64,000 nucleotides of DNA, from NCBI RefSeq assembly GCF_004210215.2, contig NZ_CP067394.1, positions 310,001 to 374,000 on the forward strand, in the 5' to 3' direction. Each line of letters starts with the position of its first letter. Within the stretch, counting starts at the first letter, position 1. The DNA comes from Cryobacterium sp. SO1 (GTDB taxonomy: Bacteria > Actinomycetota > Actinomycetes > Actinomycetales > Microbacteriaceae). A program made the translations under genes and the position numbers. Positions 9,995 through 20,489 of the stretch are shown in pieces. The notes under the pieces were generated by a model. That model saw only the letters and a list, made by a program, of their open reading frames with translations, did not search any database and was not told the origin of the DNA.

Positions 9995-10040
9995 ATGTGA
10001 CCGTCACATAATCCCCGACCGGGGCATGTGACCGTCACAT
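9995..10040 (+). promoter_or_regulatory. Two palindromic operators ATGTGACCGTCACAT
   Basis: Identical 15-bp sites at 9995-10009 and 10026-10040, starting 31 bases apart (three helical turns), upstream of the LacI-type regulator gene. Half-site ATGTGAC. Related 16-bp sites lie at 10090-10105 and 11251-11266, so they are the likely binding sites of that regulator. The rest of the 9723-9994 interval shows no gene I can support. Confidence 0.65.
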
Positions 10041-10068
10041 TCTGCAATCCCACCCGGTCAGTCCCGTG

Positions 10069-10105
10069 CATAATTGGAGGCGTCCACAATTGTGACCGTG
10101 CACAT
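10069..10105 (+). promoter_or_regulatory. araR promoter -10 and overlapping operator
   Basis: CATAAT at 10069-10074 is a good -10 box. The 16-bp site TTGTGACCGTGCACAT (10090-10105) lies just downstream of the expected transcription start, where a bound LacI-type repressor would block its own gene. The operator overlaps the upstream in-frame start candidates, which favours the GTG at 10125 as start. Confidence 0.55.
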
Positions 10106-10124
10106 TCGAACGAGGCCTCCTCCC

Positions 10125-11144
10125 GTGCCAGCTGATCTGCCCAAGAGTCGCGCACCCAGCATCCGGGATGTCGCGCGCCTTGCCGGTGTTTCACATCAGA
10201 CGGTCTCCCGCGTGCTCAACAACCATCCGAGCATCCGCGATTCCACCAAGGCGCGCGTGCAGCAGGTGATGGACGATCTGCAGTATCGGCCCAACCGTGC
10301 GGCCCGTGCGTTGTCCCGCGGGACCTCCCGTACGATCGGCGTGCTCTCCGCGTCGAGCTCGCAGTACGGGCCGGCCAGCAGTATCGCGGCCATCCAGGAC
10401 GCGGCCCGCGAGGCCGGTTACTACGTCAACACGGCCAACCTGACCTCGGCGGACCCCGCGACCATCGAGGCCGCGCTGGACCACCTCATGCTGCAATCGG
10501 TGGAGGGCATCGTCGTGATCGCCCCGCAGATGCGGGTCTTCGACGTGCTCGAGCAGTTCTCGATCGCTGTGCCCTATGTGACCCTGCAGTCCACCGGGCA
10601 CCTGAACGAACACGGCCTCTCCTTCGACCAGATCGCCGGCGCCCGCGCCGCGACCCGGCACCTCATCGATCTCGGGCACCGCAACATCTATCACCTCGCC
10701 GGCCCGCAGGACTGGATCGAGGCCGAGGCGCGCATGCGCGGGTTCCTGGACGAGATGGGTGCGATGGACGTGCCGACGACTGCCCCGATCCTCGGGGACT
10801 GGACGGCCGACTTCGGCTATTACGCCGGTCGCGAGCTGCTGCGAGTGCGGGATTTCACCGCGGTCTTCTCCTCGAACGACCAGATGGCCCTGGGTCTCAT
10901 GCACGCCATCCGCGACGCTGGACTCGACATCCCCGGCGACGTCAGCGTGGTCGGATTTGATGATATTCCCGAAGCGGCACACTTCTGGCCGCCGCTGACC
11001 ACTGTGCGGCAAGATTTCCCCGAACTCGGTCGGCGCTGCATGGCCCTGCTGCTGGATGACATCACCGCCGGCCCCGACCAACAGCGCAGCGCCATCATCC
11101 CCGAGCTCATCGTGCGCGGGTCCACGGGCCCCCCGGCGTTCTGA
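10125..11144 (+). CDS. araR: LacI-family repressor, probable arabinose regulator
   Basis: Transcription factor of 339 residues: LacI-type helix-turn-helix at about residues 10-55 (IRDVARLAGVSHQTVSRVLN, hinge YRPNRAARALSRG) followed by a periplasmic-binding-protein-like effector domain (GVLSASS..., VVGFDDIPEAAHFWPPLTTV). The adjacent araDA operon and the shared ATGTGAC palindromes in front of both units indicate that it represses arabinose catabolism and itself, with arabinose or a derivative as inducer. GTG 10125 is used as start because upstream GTG/TTG codons sit inside the operator and promoter. AraR of corynebacteria is also LacI-type. Confidence 0.8.
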   Translation: MPADLPKSRAPSIRDVARLAGVSHQTVSRVLNNHPSIRDSTKARVQQVMDDLQYRPNRAARALSRGTSRTIGVLSASSSQYGPASSIAAIQDAAREAGYYVNTANLTSADPATIEAALDHLMLQSVEGIVVIAPQMRVFDVLEQFSIAVPYVTLQSTGHLNEHGLSFDQIAGARAATRHLIDLGHRNIYHLAGPQDWIEAEARMRGFLDEMGAMDVPTTAPILGDWTADFGYYAGRELLRVRDFTAVFSSNDQMALGLMHAIRDAGLDIPGDVSVVGFDDIPEAAHFWPPLTTVRQDFPELGRRCMALLLDDITAGPDQQRSAIIPELIVRGSTGPPAF

Positions 11145-11209
11145 CCGACGTCTGTACAGAGCCCCTCGGGCAGCCGGTCCGGGCGTTACCCAAAAGTGAC
11201 AAACCGGAC

Positions 11210-11266
11210 TTGACAGATGTTTCCCAGATGCGGCTAACATGAGGTCAGCAATGTGACCGTTCACAT
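11210..11266 (+). promoter_or_regulatory. araDA promoter with repressor operator
   Basis: TTGACA (11210-11215) and TAACAT (11235-11240), spacer 19, precede the palindrome ATGTGACCGTTCACAT at 11251-11266, which starts about four bases after the expected transcription start. A perfect 16-bp LacI-type operator with central CG. The leader downstream (11286-11312) carries three 9-bp GCACCACNT-type tandem repeats. Confidence 0.7.
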
Positions 11267-11333
11267 TCAGGGCATTCAGCGCATCTGCACCACCTGCACC
11301 ACTTGCACCATTTCAGACAAGGGAGTCGATTCT

Positions 11334-11456
11334 GTGAGCACGTCCACCGCTCAGTCCGCTGCTCCGGCAGCAGCTGCAGACGAGGCACACGTCACCGGAA
11401 CCGACCACGGAACCCTCGCCGACTTCGCCACCATCAGCGAGTCGGTGTTCGCGTGA
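11334..11456 (+). pseudogene. 40-codon ORF at the araB position (probable remnant)
   Basis: GTG start after GGGAG; 40 residues. The stretch DEAHVTGTDHGTL resembles the N-terminal phosphate-binding segment of actinobacterial L-ribulokinase (usually close to VGVDYGTLSGR), after a low-complexity Ala/Ser head as seen in AraB, but the remaining 500 residues of AraB are absent. The stop overlaps the araD start (GTGA), so the short ORF still couples translation into araD. I read it as an araB internal deletion kept as a leader; an independent leader peptide is the alternative. Confidence 0.5.
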
Positions 11457-12163
11457 GCACCTTCGGCCCGCAGATCGAGGTGGCGATCGCGCGAGTGCGC
11501 GCGGACATCGCCCGGTTACACGGTGAACTGACCGCGAACGGCCTGGTGGTGTGGACCGGCGGGAATGTCTCAGGTCGGGTGCCGGGTGCTGACCTGTTCG
11601 TGATCAAGCCGTCCGGGGTGGATTACGCCGATCTGGCGCCGGAGAACATGATCCTGTGCGACCTGGACGGCAACGTCGTTCCGGAGACGCCGGGTTCGGA
11701 CCGGTCGCCGTCCAGCGATACGGCCGCTCACGCGTACGTGTATCGGCACATGAGCGAGGTCGGTGGCGTGGTGCACACGCATTCCACCTACGCCACGGCG
11801 TGGGCGGCTCGTGGTGAGGAGATCCCGTGTGTGATCACGGCGATGGCGGATGAGTTCGGCGGTCCCATCCCGGTGGGCCGCTTCGCGATCATCGGCGATG
11901 ACACCATCGGCCAGGGCATCGTGGAGGCGTTGACCGGGCACCGCTCCCGCGCCGTGTTGATGCAGAATCATGGCCCGTTCACCATCGGTAAGGATGCCCG
12001 CGACGCGGTCAAGGCCGCCGTGATGGTCGAAGACGTCGCCCGCACGGTGCACCTGGCCCGTCAGGGTGGTCCGCTCATTCCGATTCCGCAGGACGCGATC
12101 GATTCCCTTTTCACCCGGTACCAGAACGTCTACGGACAAGCACCGCAAGGAGCACTGAAGTAA
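11453..12163 (+). CDS. araD: L-ribulose-5-phosphate 4-epimerase
   Basis: Class II aldolase/epimerase that converts L-ribulose 5-phosphate to D-xylulose 5-phosphate, the last step of arabinose entry into the pentose phosphate pathway. 236 residues, family length about 230. Visible are [10 protein letters not shown] near the N-terminus, the phosphate-binding IKPSGVDY, and the zinc histidines in [16 protein letters not shown] plus a later MQNHGPF. It starts with GTG in a GTGA overlap with the preceding short ORF, and its TAA overlaps the araA ATG (TAATG). Confidence 0.9.
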   Translation: MSTFGPQIEVAIARVRADIARLHGELTANGLVVWTGGNVSGRVPGADLFVIKPSGVDYADLAPENMILCDLDGNVVPETPGSDRSPSSDTAAHAYVYRHMSEVGGVVHTHSTYATAWAARGEEIPCVITAMADEFGGPIPVGRFAIIGDDTIGQGIVEALTGHRSRAVLMQNHGPFTIGKDARDAVKAAVMVEDVARTVHLARQGGPLIPIPQDAIDSLFTRYQNVYGQAPQGALK

Positions 12164-13686
12164 TGCCACCCACCGCACTGAACACGAGCCTCGACAGCTA
12201 CGAGGTCTGGTTCCTCACCGGCAGCCAGAACCTCTACGGCGAGGAGACCCTCCGTCAGGTCGCCGAGCAGTCCCAGACGATTGCCGAGGCCTTGAACGCG
12301 TCCAGTGACATGCCGGTGCGGGTGGTCTGGAAGCCGGTGCTCAAGGATGCCGAGTCCATCCGCCGGGCCGCGCTGGATGCGAACAGTGACGACTCCGTGA
12401 TCGGTCTGATCGCGTGGATGCACACGTTCTCGCCGGCGAAGATGTGGATCGGTGGCCTGAACGCGCTGACTAAGCCGTTGCTGCACCTGCACACCCAGGC
12501 CAACGTCGAGCTGCCCTGGGCCGAGATCGACTTCGACTTCATGAACCTGAACCAGGCCGCCCACGGCGACCGGGAGTTCGGCTACATCCAGACCCGCCTC
12601 GGTGTGTCCCGGAAGACCGTCGTGGGCCACGTGTCCAACCCGGTCGTGTCCGCCTCGATCGGCACCTGGACCCGCGCCGCGGCCGGCTGGGCCGCATCCA
12701 ACAGCATGAAACTGGCCCGGTTCGGCGACAACATGCGCTACGTCGCCGTGACCGAGGGCGACAAGACCGAAGCCGAACTGCGTTTCGGCGTGCAGGTGAA
12801 CACCTGGTCGGTCAACGAACTCGCCGACGCCGTACACGCCCAGGCGGATGCCGACATCGACGCGCTTGTCGCCGAGTACGACGACCTGTACGACGTGGTC
12901 CCCGAACTCAAGGTCGGCGGCGACCGGCACGAGTCGCTGCGCTACGGCGCCGCGATCGAACTCGGGTTGAAGTCGTTCCTCGAAGCCGGCGGTTTTTCCG
13001 CCTTCACCACCAACTTCGAAGACCTCGGCGCGCTCAAGCAGCTGCCAGGCCTGGCGGTACAACGCCTGATGGCCCAGGGCTACGGCTTCGGCGCCGAGGG
13101 CGACTGGAAGACCTCGATCCTGGTGCGCGTCGCGAACGTGATGGGATCGGGCCTGCCCGGCGGGGCGAGCCTGATGGAGGACTACACCTACGACCTCACC
13201 CCCGGCTCCGAACTCATCCTCGGCGCCCACATGCTCGAGGTCAGCCCGTCACTGTCCACCCAGAAGCCCACCCTGGAGATCCACCCGCTGGGCATCGGCG
13301 GCAAGGAGGACCCGGTGCGCCTGGTCTTCAACGCCGCCCCCGGCCCCGCCGTGGTCGTCGCCCTGAGTGACATGCGCGACAGGTTCCGCCTGGTCGCCAA
13401 CGTCGTCGAGGTCGTCGAACCCACCGAGGCGCTGCCCAAGCTGCCGGTCGGCCGGGCCGTCTGGAAGCCCGCACCGGACTTCGCCACCTCCGCCGCCGCC
13501 TGGCTCACCGCCGGCGCCGCCCACCACACCGTCATGTCGACAGCAGTCGGCATCGAGGTGTTCCACGATTTCGCCGAGATCGCTCGCACCGAGCTTCTCG
13601 TGATCGATAAGACCACCACCCTGCGGGACTTCACCCGCGAGGTGCGTTGGAACCAGGCGTACTATCGCCTGGCGCAAGGCCTGTAA
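12163..13686 (+). CDS. araA: L-arabinose isomerase
   Basis: Interconverts L-arabinose and L-ribulose in the cytoplasm with Mn2+; 507 residues against a family norm near 500. Opens with [18 protein letters not shown], the family signature, and carries the metal-ligand glutamate regions (GAEGDWKTS and the histidine stretches HMLEVSP and [10 protein letters not shown]). Last gene of the araDA unit controlled by the LacI-type operator upstream. With no intact araB in the window, L-ribulose must be phosphorylated by another kinase, encoded elsewhere or promiscuous. Confidence 0.93.
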   Translation: MPPTALNTSLDSYEVWFLTGSQNLYGEETLRQVAEQSQTIAEALNASSDMPVRVVWKPVLKDAESIRRAALDANSDDSVIGLIAWMHTFSPAKMWIGGLNALTKPLLHLHTQANVELPWAEIDFDFMNLNQAAHGDREFGYIQTRLGVSRKTVVGHVSNPVVSASIGTWTRAAAGWAASNSMKLARFGDNMRYVAVTEGDKTEAELRFGVQVNTWSVNELADAVHAQADADIDALVAEYDDLYDVVPELKVGGDRHESLRYGAAIELGLKSFLEAGGFSAFTTNFEDLGALKQLPGLAVQRLMAQGYGFGAEGDWKTSILVRVANVMGSGLPGGASLMEDYTYDLTPGSELILGAHMLEVSPSLSTQKPTLEIHPLGIGGKEDPVRLVFNAAPGPAVVVALSDMRDRFRLVANVVEVVEPTEALPKLPVGRAVWKPAPDFATSAAAWLTAGAAHHTVMSTAVGIEVFHDFAEIARTELLVIDKTTTLRDFTREVRWNQAYYRLAQGL

Positions 13687-13754
13687 ATCACACGCGCACC
13701 ACCTACTCAACCCATTTGACATCAAAGTCGATTGAAAATATGAAAGGAACCACA

Positions 13755-14876
13755 GTGAAGAAGAAAGCTTTCCTCGCGACCCTGGCTGCCGGAGCCATGG
13801 TTATTTCCCTGGCAGCCTGCTCGAGTGGCGGCGACGGCGGCGGCGAGGGTGCCGGCGACGGCGGACTCGTTGGCGTTGCAATGCCCACGAAGTCCTCCGA
13901 GCGCTGGATCAACGACGGTAACGCCGTCAAGGAGCAGCTCGAAGCCGAGGGCTTCACCGTCGACCTGCAGTACGCAGAAGACGACATCCCCATGCAGGTT
14001 TCGCAGATCGAGAACATGATCACCAAGGGCGCCAAGGCCCTGATCGTCGCCTCGATCGACGGCACCACCCTCACCAGCGTGCTCCAGGACGCCGCAGACG
14101 CCGACATCCCCGTCATCGCCTACGACCGCCTGATCCGCGACACCGAGAACGTGAGCTACTACGCCTCGTTCGACAACTTCAAGGTCGGCCAGCAGCAGGC
14201 TTGGTCGCTCCTGAACGGCCTCGGCCTGGTCGAGCTGGACGGAACGCCCACCGAGGGTGCCCCGGCCGGCCCGTTCAACGTTGAGCTGTTCGCCGGTTCG
14301 CTGGACGACAACAACGCGTTCTTCTTCTACGACGGCGCGATGGATGTCCTCCAGCCGCTGATCGACGCGAAGACCATTGTGGTCAAGAGCGGCCAGACCG
14401 ACATCGAGCAGGTTGCAACCCTGCGTTGGGATGGCGAAGAGGCACAGAGCCGCATGGAGAACATCCTGACGTCGACGTACTCTGACGGCAGCGTTGTCAA
14501 CGGCGTTCTCTCCCCGTACGACGGCATCTCCCGAGGCATCATTTCTGCCCTCGAGGGTTCCGGCTACTCGCTGGGCGACACTTGGCCCGCGATCTCCGGC
14601 CAGGACGCCGAGCTCGACTCGGTCAAGGCCATCGTTGCAGGCGAGCAGTTCGCCACGATCTTCAAGGACACCCGTAAGCTCGCCGAGGTCGCCGTGTCGA
14701 TGACCCTCGCGCTGCTGAACGGTGACACCCCGGAGATCAACAACACCACCGACTACGACAACGGTGTGAAGGTCGTGGAGTCCTACCTCCTCGACTCCGC
14801 GATCGTGGTCAACGACAACATCACGGAGCAGCTGGTTGACAGCGGCTACTGGACCCAGGCCGAGATCGACGGCTAA
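13755..14876 (+). CDS. chvE: Multiple-monosaccharide ABC importer binding lipoprotein (ChvE type)
   Basis: Secreted lipoprotein of 373 residues: N-terminal KKK, hydrophobic core and lipobox LAACSS with the lipidated Cys near residue 20, then a short Gly-rich spacer and a type I periplasmic-binding fold ([36 protein letters not shown]). ChvE-type proteins bind arabinose, xylose, glucose and galactose. GTG 13755 follows AAAGGAACC and gives a proper signal peptide; upstream in-frame starts do not. It lies 68 bases after araA and before its ATPase and permease, so it likely supplies arabinose and perhaps xylose. Confidence 0.9.
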   Translation: MKKKAFLATLAAGAMVISLAACSSGGDGGGEGAGDGGLVGVAMPTKSSERWINDGNAVKEQLEAEGFTVDLQYAEDDIPMQVSQIENMITKGAKALIVASIDGTTLTSVLQDAADADIPVIAYDRLIRDTENVSYYASFDNFKVGQQQAWSLLNGLGLVELDGTPTEGAPAGPFNVELFAGSLDDNNAFFFYDGAMDVLQPLIDAKTIVVKSGQTDIEQVATLRWDGEEAQSRMENILTSTYSDGSVVNGVLSPYDGISRGIISALEGSGYSLGDTWPAISGQDAELDSVKAIVAGEQFATIFKDTRKLAEVAVSMTLALLNGDTPEINNTTDYDNGVKVVESYLLDSAIVVNDNITEQLVDSGYWTQAEIDG

Positions 14877-14889
14877 GAGTCACGTGTTC

Positions 14890-14928
14890 TGACCGGCCGG
14901 CGGGGCACCACGCCCCGCCGGCCGGTCA
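14890..14928 (+). terminator. Perfect GC hairpin after the ChvE-type gene
   Basis: Arms of 17 bp (TGACCGGCCGGCGGGGC at 14890-14906 and its complement at 14912-14928) around a 5-base loop, placed between binding-protein and ATPase genes. As at 1104-1135, it likely stabilises the upstream message and reduces read-through into the membrane components. Confidence 0.75.
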
Positions 14929-14961
14929 CCACAACGGAATAGACCTCAGAAAGGAACGCAC

Positions 14962-16491
<1,530 letters not shown>

Positions 16492-16524
16492 CGTCGGCGC
16501 TATCGGAATAGGAGAAACGTCAAA

Positions 16525-17766
16525 ATGAGTGATCTCGAAACCAAGCCGGCGAGCAACACGGCCGCAGGTGCGCAAGTCAACCCCAGCAACTCTAAGGCGG
16601 GCCAGTGGGTCAGCCACGTCATCGCCGACCTCGGCAAGAACGGCATCTTCGTCGCTCTGATCGTGGTGGTCGTGCTGTTCAGCATCCTGACCGACGGCAT
16701 CCTGCTGCGGCCGCAGAACATCTCGAACCTGATCGTGCAGAACGGGTACATCCTCGTGCTCGCGGTCGGCATGGTGATGGTCATCATCGCCGGCCACATC
16801 GACCTGTCGGTCGGCTCGGTCGCCGCCTTCGTCGGAGCCATGTCCGGTGTCTTCGCGGTGACCTGGGGCCTGCCCTGGTGGCTGTCGATCATCCTGTCGC
16901 TCCTGGTCGGCGCCCTCGTGGGTGTCTGGCAGGGCTTCTGGATCGCCTATGTGGGCATCCCGGCGTTCATCGTGACGCTGGCCGGGATGCTGATCTTCCG
17001 TGGGCTTGCGCTCGCGGTGCTCGGCAACGCCAACATCGGCTCCTTCCCGGGCGAGTACCGCGCCCTGGGCAACGGCTTCCTCACGGATGTCTTCGGCGAG
17101 TTCGAGCTGGACCCGCTGACCCTGGGTGTTGCCGCGCTGGCCATCATCGCCCTGATCGTGCAGCAGGTGCGCACCCGTCGCGGCCGTGCCTCGTACGGCC
17201 AGGAGGTGGAGCCGCTGGTGTGGTTCATCGGCAAGCTGGTGCTGATCACGGTCGGTATCGGCCTGTTCGCCTACGCCCTCGCCTCCTACAAGGGCATCCC
17301 GGTCACCCTGATCGTGCTGGCCGTGCTGGTGCTGGTGTACGGCGTCATCATGAACCGCAGCGTCTTCGGCCGCCACATCTACGCCATCGGCGGCAACCTG
17401 CACGCCGCTGAGCTCTCCGGCGTGAAGACCCGAAACGTGACGTTCTGGCTGTTCGTGAACATGGGCGTGCTCGCTGCCCTCGCCGGCCTGATCTTCACCG
17501 CCCGGCTCAACCTGGCTGGCCCGAAGGCCGGTGACGGCTTCGAGCTCGAGGCCATCTCCGCCGCCTTCATCGGTGGCGCGGCCGTGCAGGGTGGTGTCGG
17601 CACCATCGGTGGCGCCATCATCGGTGGTCTGATCATCGGTGTGCTGAACAACGGCATGTCGATCATGGGCATCGGCATCGAGTGGCAGCAGGCCGTGAAG
17701 GGCCTCGTGCTGCTCCTCGCCGTGGCCTTCGACGTCTACAACAAGCGCCGCGCCGGCGGCCGCTAA
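16525..17766 (+). CDS. mmsB: Multiple-monosaccharide ABC importer permease (MmsB/GguB)
   Basis: Membrane permease of 413 residues, longer than RbsC, as is typical of the GguB branch. The N-terminal 30 residues are polar, then about ten hydrophobic segments follow. Conserved stretches include VMVIIAGHIDLSVGSVAAF, VGIPAFIVTLAGMLIFRG and the C-terminal AISAAFIGGAAVQGGVGTIGG. RBS AGGAG lies before ATG 16525. Last gene of the importer operon, closed by a strong hairpin. Confidence 0.92.
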   Translation: MSDLETKPASNTAAGAQVNPSNSKAGQWVSHVIADLGKNGIFVALIVVVVLFSILTDGILLRPQNISNLIVQNGYILVLAVGMVMVIIAGHIDLSVGSVAAFVGAMSGVFAVTWGLPWWLSIILSLLVGALVGVWQGFWIAYVGIPAFIVTLAGMLIFRGLALAVLGNANIGSFPGEYRALGNGFLTDVFGEFELDPLTLGVAALAIIALIVQQVRTRRGRASYGQEVEPLVWFIGKLVLITVGIGLFAYALASYKGIPVTLIVLAVLVLVYGVIMNRSVFGRHIYAIGGNLHAAELSGVKTRNVTFWLFVNMGVLAALAGLIFTARLNLAGPKAGDGFELEAISAAFIGGAAVQGGVGTIGGAIIGGLIIGVLNNGMSIMGIGIEWQQAVKGLVLLLAVAFDVYNKRRAGGR

Positions 17767-17781
17767 CCCGGTGCGGCCGCT

Positions 17782-17826
17782 GGCCGCCGGCCCCGCATCC
17801 TCTCTACGGATGCGGGGCCGGCGGCC
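17782..17826 (+). terminator. Terminator hairpin of the sugar importer operon
   Basis: Perfect 19-bp arms (left 17782-17800, right GGATGCGGGGCCGGCGGCC at 17808-17826) with a 7-base loop, 16 bases after mmsB. No T-run. Confidence 0.8.
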
Positions 17827-18168
17827 TGTCTGCCCCCGCTCCCCCCCCGCTCCCGCCCGCTCCCACCCCGCCCGCTCCCGCTCCCGCCGTCGCGGCACTA
17901 GTTAGGCCCGGGGGCAGGGGTACGTACGCGTGCCGCGGGCACGAACTAGTGCCGCGGGCGGACGAACTGGTGCCGCCGGGACGAACGAGTGCCACCGTGC
18001 GGCTGAGCGCCGCGGGGGGAGAGCTCGACTCGGCGGGGCGGGGGTGTGTCGCCCGGGAAAGGGGGAGGCGGGAGGTAGCGGGTCCTCCACAGGGCAGGGC
18101 GTGGGCGAGTGCGGCACCGGGCTGCGGCTGTGCCGTCCCATTGCGGCGGCAGCGAGGGACGCTGGCGT
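17827..18168. repeat. Intergenic low-complexity GC repeat region
   Basis: No gene is supported here. 17827-17895 is a CCCGCTCCC-type tract. From 17930 to 18000 the motif GTGCCGC(G/C)GG recurs four times at roughly 20-base spacing with ACGAACT-type linkers; similar GTGCCGC-rich strings lie at 19277-19360, 42640-42780 and about 57211-57222. They look like decayed dispersed repeats. Confidence 0.45.
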
Positions 18169-19266
18169 ATGGCCAACCTTCAGCAGTCGTCACACGCCCA
18201 GCCGCCCTTCGACGGCGGGGGGAGAGCAAACAACAGACCCGCCCGTGTGGCCCTGGCTGAGATCGTGAGTGCTCGGTATAGCGGACTGCTTCCGGCCGGC
18301 GCGCTGCTGGAGGCCGGTATCTCGCGGCGGGGTATTCAGCAGCTGTGTAGGGAAGGCGCGCTGACCAACATCCGACGCGGCGTGTACGTCGCGGCTGAGC
18401 GCTGGCGGAGCGCAAATGCGAGCGAGCGATACCGCTTGCTGGTGCGAGCGACAGTGCTGGCGGCCGAACGCTCGCCCGTGCTGTCGCACCAGTCCGCTGC
18501 GGTGCTGCACGGCCTGCCGATCATCGGGTCCTGGCCCGCCACCGTGCACACCAGCACCCCCGACGCCGGCGGAGGCAGCTCCACCCGGGCGACCACCGGG
18601 CACCGGGGCTCGCGGCCCGACGCTGTGGAGACCATCGACGGGTGCCAGGTCACCTCGCTGGCGCGCACGCTGGTGGACGTGGCGGCGTCATCCTCGCTGC
18701 TGGTGGGCGTGACGATGCTGGACCATGCTCTGCGAGTGGAGCAGGAGCGAGCCGAGCGTGAAAGCGAGCGTGAACAAGGGCAAGGCCGGCACTGGGGAGG
18801 GGCTCTCAGGACAGGCGCCCCGGCACTGACGAAGAACGACCTCTACCAAGAACTCGCCACGGTGAACCCACGCACGGGACGGCGGCAGGCAGAGAAGGCG
18901 ATCGCCTTTGCGAACCCCTTGTCGGCGAACCCGGGGGAGACGCTCAGCCGGGTTCGGATCTTCCAACTCGGTTTCGAGGTGCCGGAGTTGCAGGTGTGGT
19001 TTCCGAACATCCTCGGTGGCAACGCGTACGCGGATTTCTGGTGGCGTCGGGTACGCAAGATCGGTGAATTCGACGGCTTCCTCAAGTATGGAGCCGGACC
19101 GGTCCGAGGTGGCCGCGATCCGGGTTCGGTGGTGTGGCACGAGAAGCAGCGGGAGGATGCGTTGCGGGCCCGGGTCTCCAGCTTCGACCGGTGGGGTTGG
19201 GACCTGGCGCTCTCGCCCAGCCGGTTTCGCACGTTCCTCACTGAGCGGGGCGTGCCGTGCGCCTGA
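18169..19266 (+). CDS. AbiEi-antitoxin-like protein with DUF559-type C-terminal domain
   Basis: 365 residues. The N-terminal 90 residues resemble the winged-helix region of type IV antitoxin AbiEi-like proteins (SGLLPAGALLEAGISRRG, NIRRGVYVAAERW). The C-terminal part (DFWWRRVRKIGEFDGFLKY...KQREDALR) resembles the Vsr/DUF559 PD-(D/E)xK nuclease fold. Acidic residues and a lysine (EFDGFLKY) are present, but the spacing is not the classic catalytic set, so activity is uncertain. No AbiEii-like toxin gene is adjacent, and such solitary proteins are common in Microbacteriaceae. ATG 18169 is used; an upstream in-frame start at 18109 would fall in repeat DNA. Role unknown. Confidence 0.65.
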   Translation: MANLQQSSHAQPPFDGGGRANNRPARVALAEIVSARYSGLLPAGALLEAGISRRGIQQLCREGALTNIRRGVYVAAERWRSANASERYRLLVRATVLAAERSPVLSHQSAAVLHGLPIIGSWPATVHTSTPDAGGGSSTRATTGHRGSRPDAVETIDGCQVTSLARTLVDVAASSSLLVGVTMLDHALRVEQERAERESEREQGQGRHWGGALRTGAPALTKNDLYQELATVNPRTGRRQAEKAIAFANPLSANPGETLSRVRIFQLGFEVPELQVWFPNILGGNAYADFWWRRVRKIGEFDGFLKYGAGPVRGGRDPGSVVWHEKQREDALRARVSSFDRWGWDLALSPSRFRTFLTERGVPCA

Positions 19267-19429
19267 CGGGGCGATGCAGCCACTCACGGCACGTGTTCTG
19301 CGCGGCGGCCCGTGTTGCAACGCGTGCCGCGGGGACGTATCCGTGCCGCGAGCCTGACCCGCTCCGCCCGACGCGCCCGGCGCGAATTCCACAGGCCGGA
19401 AAAGCCGGATCCATCTACCTGTGGATAAC

Positions 19430-19505
19430 TTCTGCTCGACCCGCAGGATTCTGCGGCTTTTGCGCGAGCCGCCCTGTTGACAACCGGTGGAATGTCGGTG
19501 GATAA
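19430..19505 (+). promoter_or_regulatory. Two DnaA-box-like sites upstream of nrdHIEF
   Basis: TGTGGATAA at 19430-19438 is a perfect TTATCCACA box on the minus strand; GGTGGATAA at 19497-19505 differs by one base. Both have the same orientation, 67 bases apart. DnaA boxes control nrdAB in E. coli; whether DnaA acts on class Ib nrd genes here is a guess. The remainder of 19267-19429 holds only GTGCCGC-type repeats. Confidence 0.4.
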
Positions 19506-19520
19506 GTACATAATTGTAAT

Positions 19521-19568
19521 TCCCGCATGTAGTGGCCGTTCCCATTGGGGATCACTAGATGTAGTATT
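19521..19568 (+). promoter_or_regulatory. Pair of NrdR-like boxes
   Basis: Site 1 at 19521-19536 (core CATGTAGTG) and site 2 at 19553-19568 (CACTAGATGTAGTATT) align at exactly 32 bases apart, the three-turn spacing typical of NrdR box pairs upstream of ribonucleotide reductase operons. Site 2 is nearly palindromic (ACTA-GATG-TAGT). nrdR itself is not in the window. Confidence 0.6.
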
Positions 19569-19715
19569 GAAGTCCAAGCAATCGCACAACGCCTGAATCT
19601 GAACTTCGCACCTCAAAGGTGCATTTCCACCACATTTCCATCACGTCTTCACCACGGTTTTCGCACAGCAATGCCCACGGTCCTGAACGACGAGAACGAC
19701 ACGAGAGGCCTATCG

Positions 19716-19949
19716 ATGGCAATCACCGTTTACACCAAGCCGTCCTGCGTGCAGTGCACCGCCACCTACCGCGCCCTGGACAACAAGGGCATCGAGTACA
19801 ACATCCTCGACCTGTCGGCCGACGAGAACGCGCTCGAAGCCGTCAAGGCGCTCGGTTACCTGCAGGCGCCCGTCGTCATCACCGACGAGGACCACTGGTC
19901 GGGCTTCCGTCCCGACAAGATCAACGAGCTCGCCGCCCGCCTGGCGTAG
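19716..19949 (+). CDS. nrdH: Glutaredoxin-like NrdH redoxin
   Basis: 77-residue thioredoxin-fold protein that reduces the class Ib ribonucleotide reductase. Redox motif CVQC at about residues 11-14 (KPSCVQCTAT), cis-proline in APVVITD, and the NrdH-specific WSGFRPDKI segment near the C-terminus. ATG 19716 after GAGAGG gives the standard NrdH N-terminus; the upstream in-frame start at 19545 lies next to the NrdR boxes. First gene of nrdHIEF. Confidence 0.95.
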   Translation: MAITVYTKPSCVQCTATYRALDNKGIEYNILDLSADENALEAVKALGYLQAPVVITDEDHWSGFRPDKINELAARLA

Positions 19950-20027
19950 CGATCATCGCGCCTGGGGGGCGCCGCCCGCCGAGCGCCCGATGGGGGCGTT
20001 CGCACAACTCGCACGAAAAGGGGACCC

Positions 20028-20489
20028 ATGCTGCTTCAGGCTGATTCCACTCGCGAGTCCGCCACGGGGAGCTCCGGCTCCGCCGCGGTCGACATCATCT
20101 ATTTCTCGAGCCTCTCCGGCAACACCAAGCGTTTCGTCGAGAAGCTCGGCCGTCCCGCCGCCCGCATCCCGCTCTACCCCAAGGATGCCCCGCTTGTCGC
20201 CGAGTGGCCCTATGTGCTCGTCGTGCCCACCTACGGCGGCGGCATCGAGGGGTCTGCGGTACCCAAGCAGGTCATCCGCTTTCTGAATGACGAGCGCAAC
20301 CGTTCACTCATCCGCGGCGTCATCGGCGCCGGCAACACGAATTTCGGTGAGGCCTTCTGCCTCGCCGGGGACATCATCGCCCAGAAGTGCGGTGTGCCCC
20401 ACCTGTATCGCTTTGAAGTATTCGGCACCCCGGACGACGTCGCCACCGTTCACGAAGGATTGGAAGAATTTTGGAAGCAACAGCCGTGA
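20028..20489 (+). CDS. nrdI: Flavodoxin-like NrdI
   Basis: FMN protein of 153 residues that generates the oxidant used to build the manganese-tyrosyl radical cofactor of NrdF. The flavin-binding loop [14 protein letters not shown] and the YGGG segment in [10 protein letters not shown] are clear, as is [15 protein letters not shown]. An N-terminal extension of about 20 residues precedes the usual start; ATG 20028 lies after AAAAGGGG. Its stop overlaps the nrdE GTG start (GTGA). Confidence 0.94.
   Translation: MLLQADSTRESATGSSGSAAVDIIYFSSLSGNTKRFVEKLGRPAARIPLYPKDAPLVAEWPYVLVVPTYGGGIEGSAVPKQVIRFLNDERNRSLIRGVIGAGNTNFGEAFCLAGDIIAQKCGVPHLYRFEVFGTPDDVATVHEGLEEFWKQQP

Noticed and set aside
11253..11333. 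Upstream extension of the 40-codon ORF to 11253
   Set aside because: That start lies inside the operator and the translation (repeated Cys-Thr-Thr) comes from a 9-bp tandem repeat in the leader; the GTG at 11334 has the RBS.
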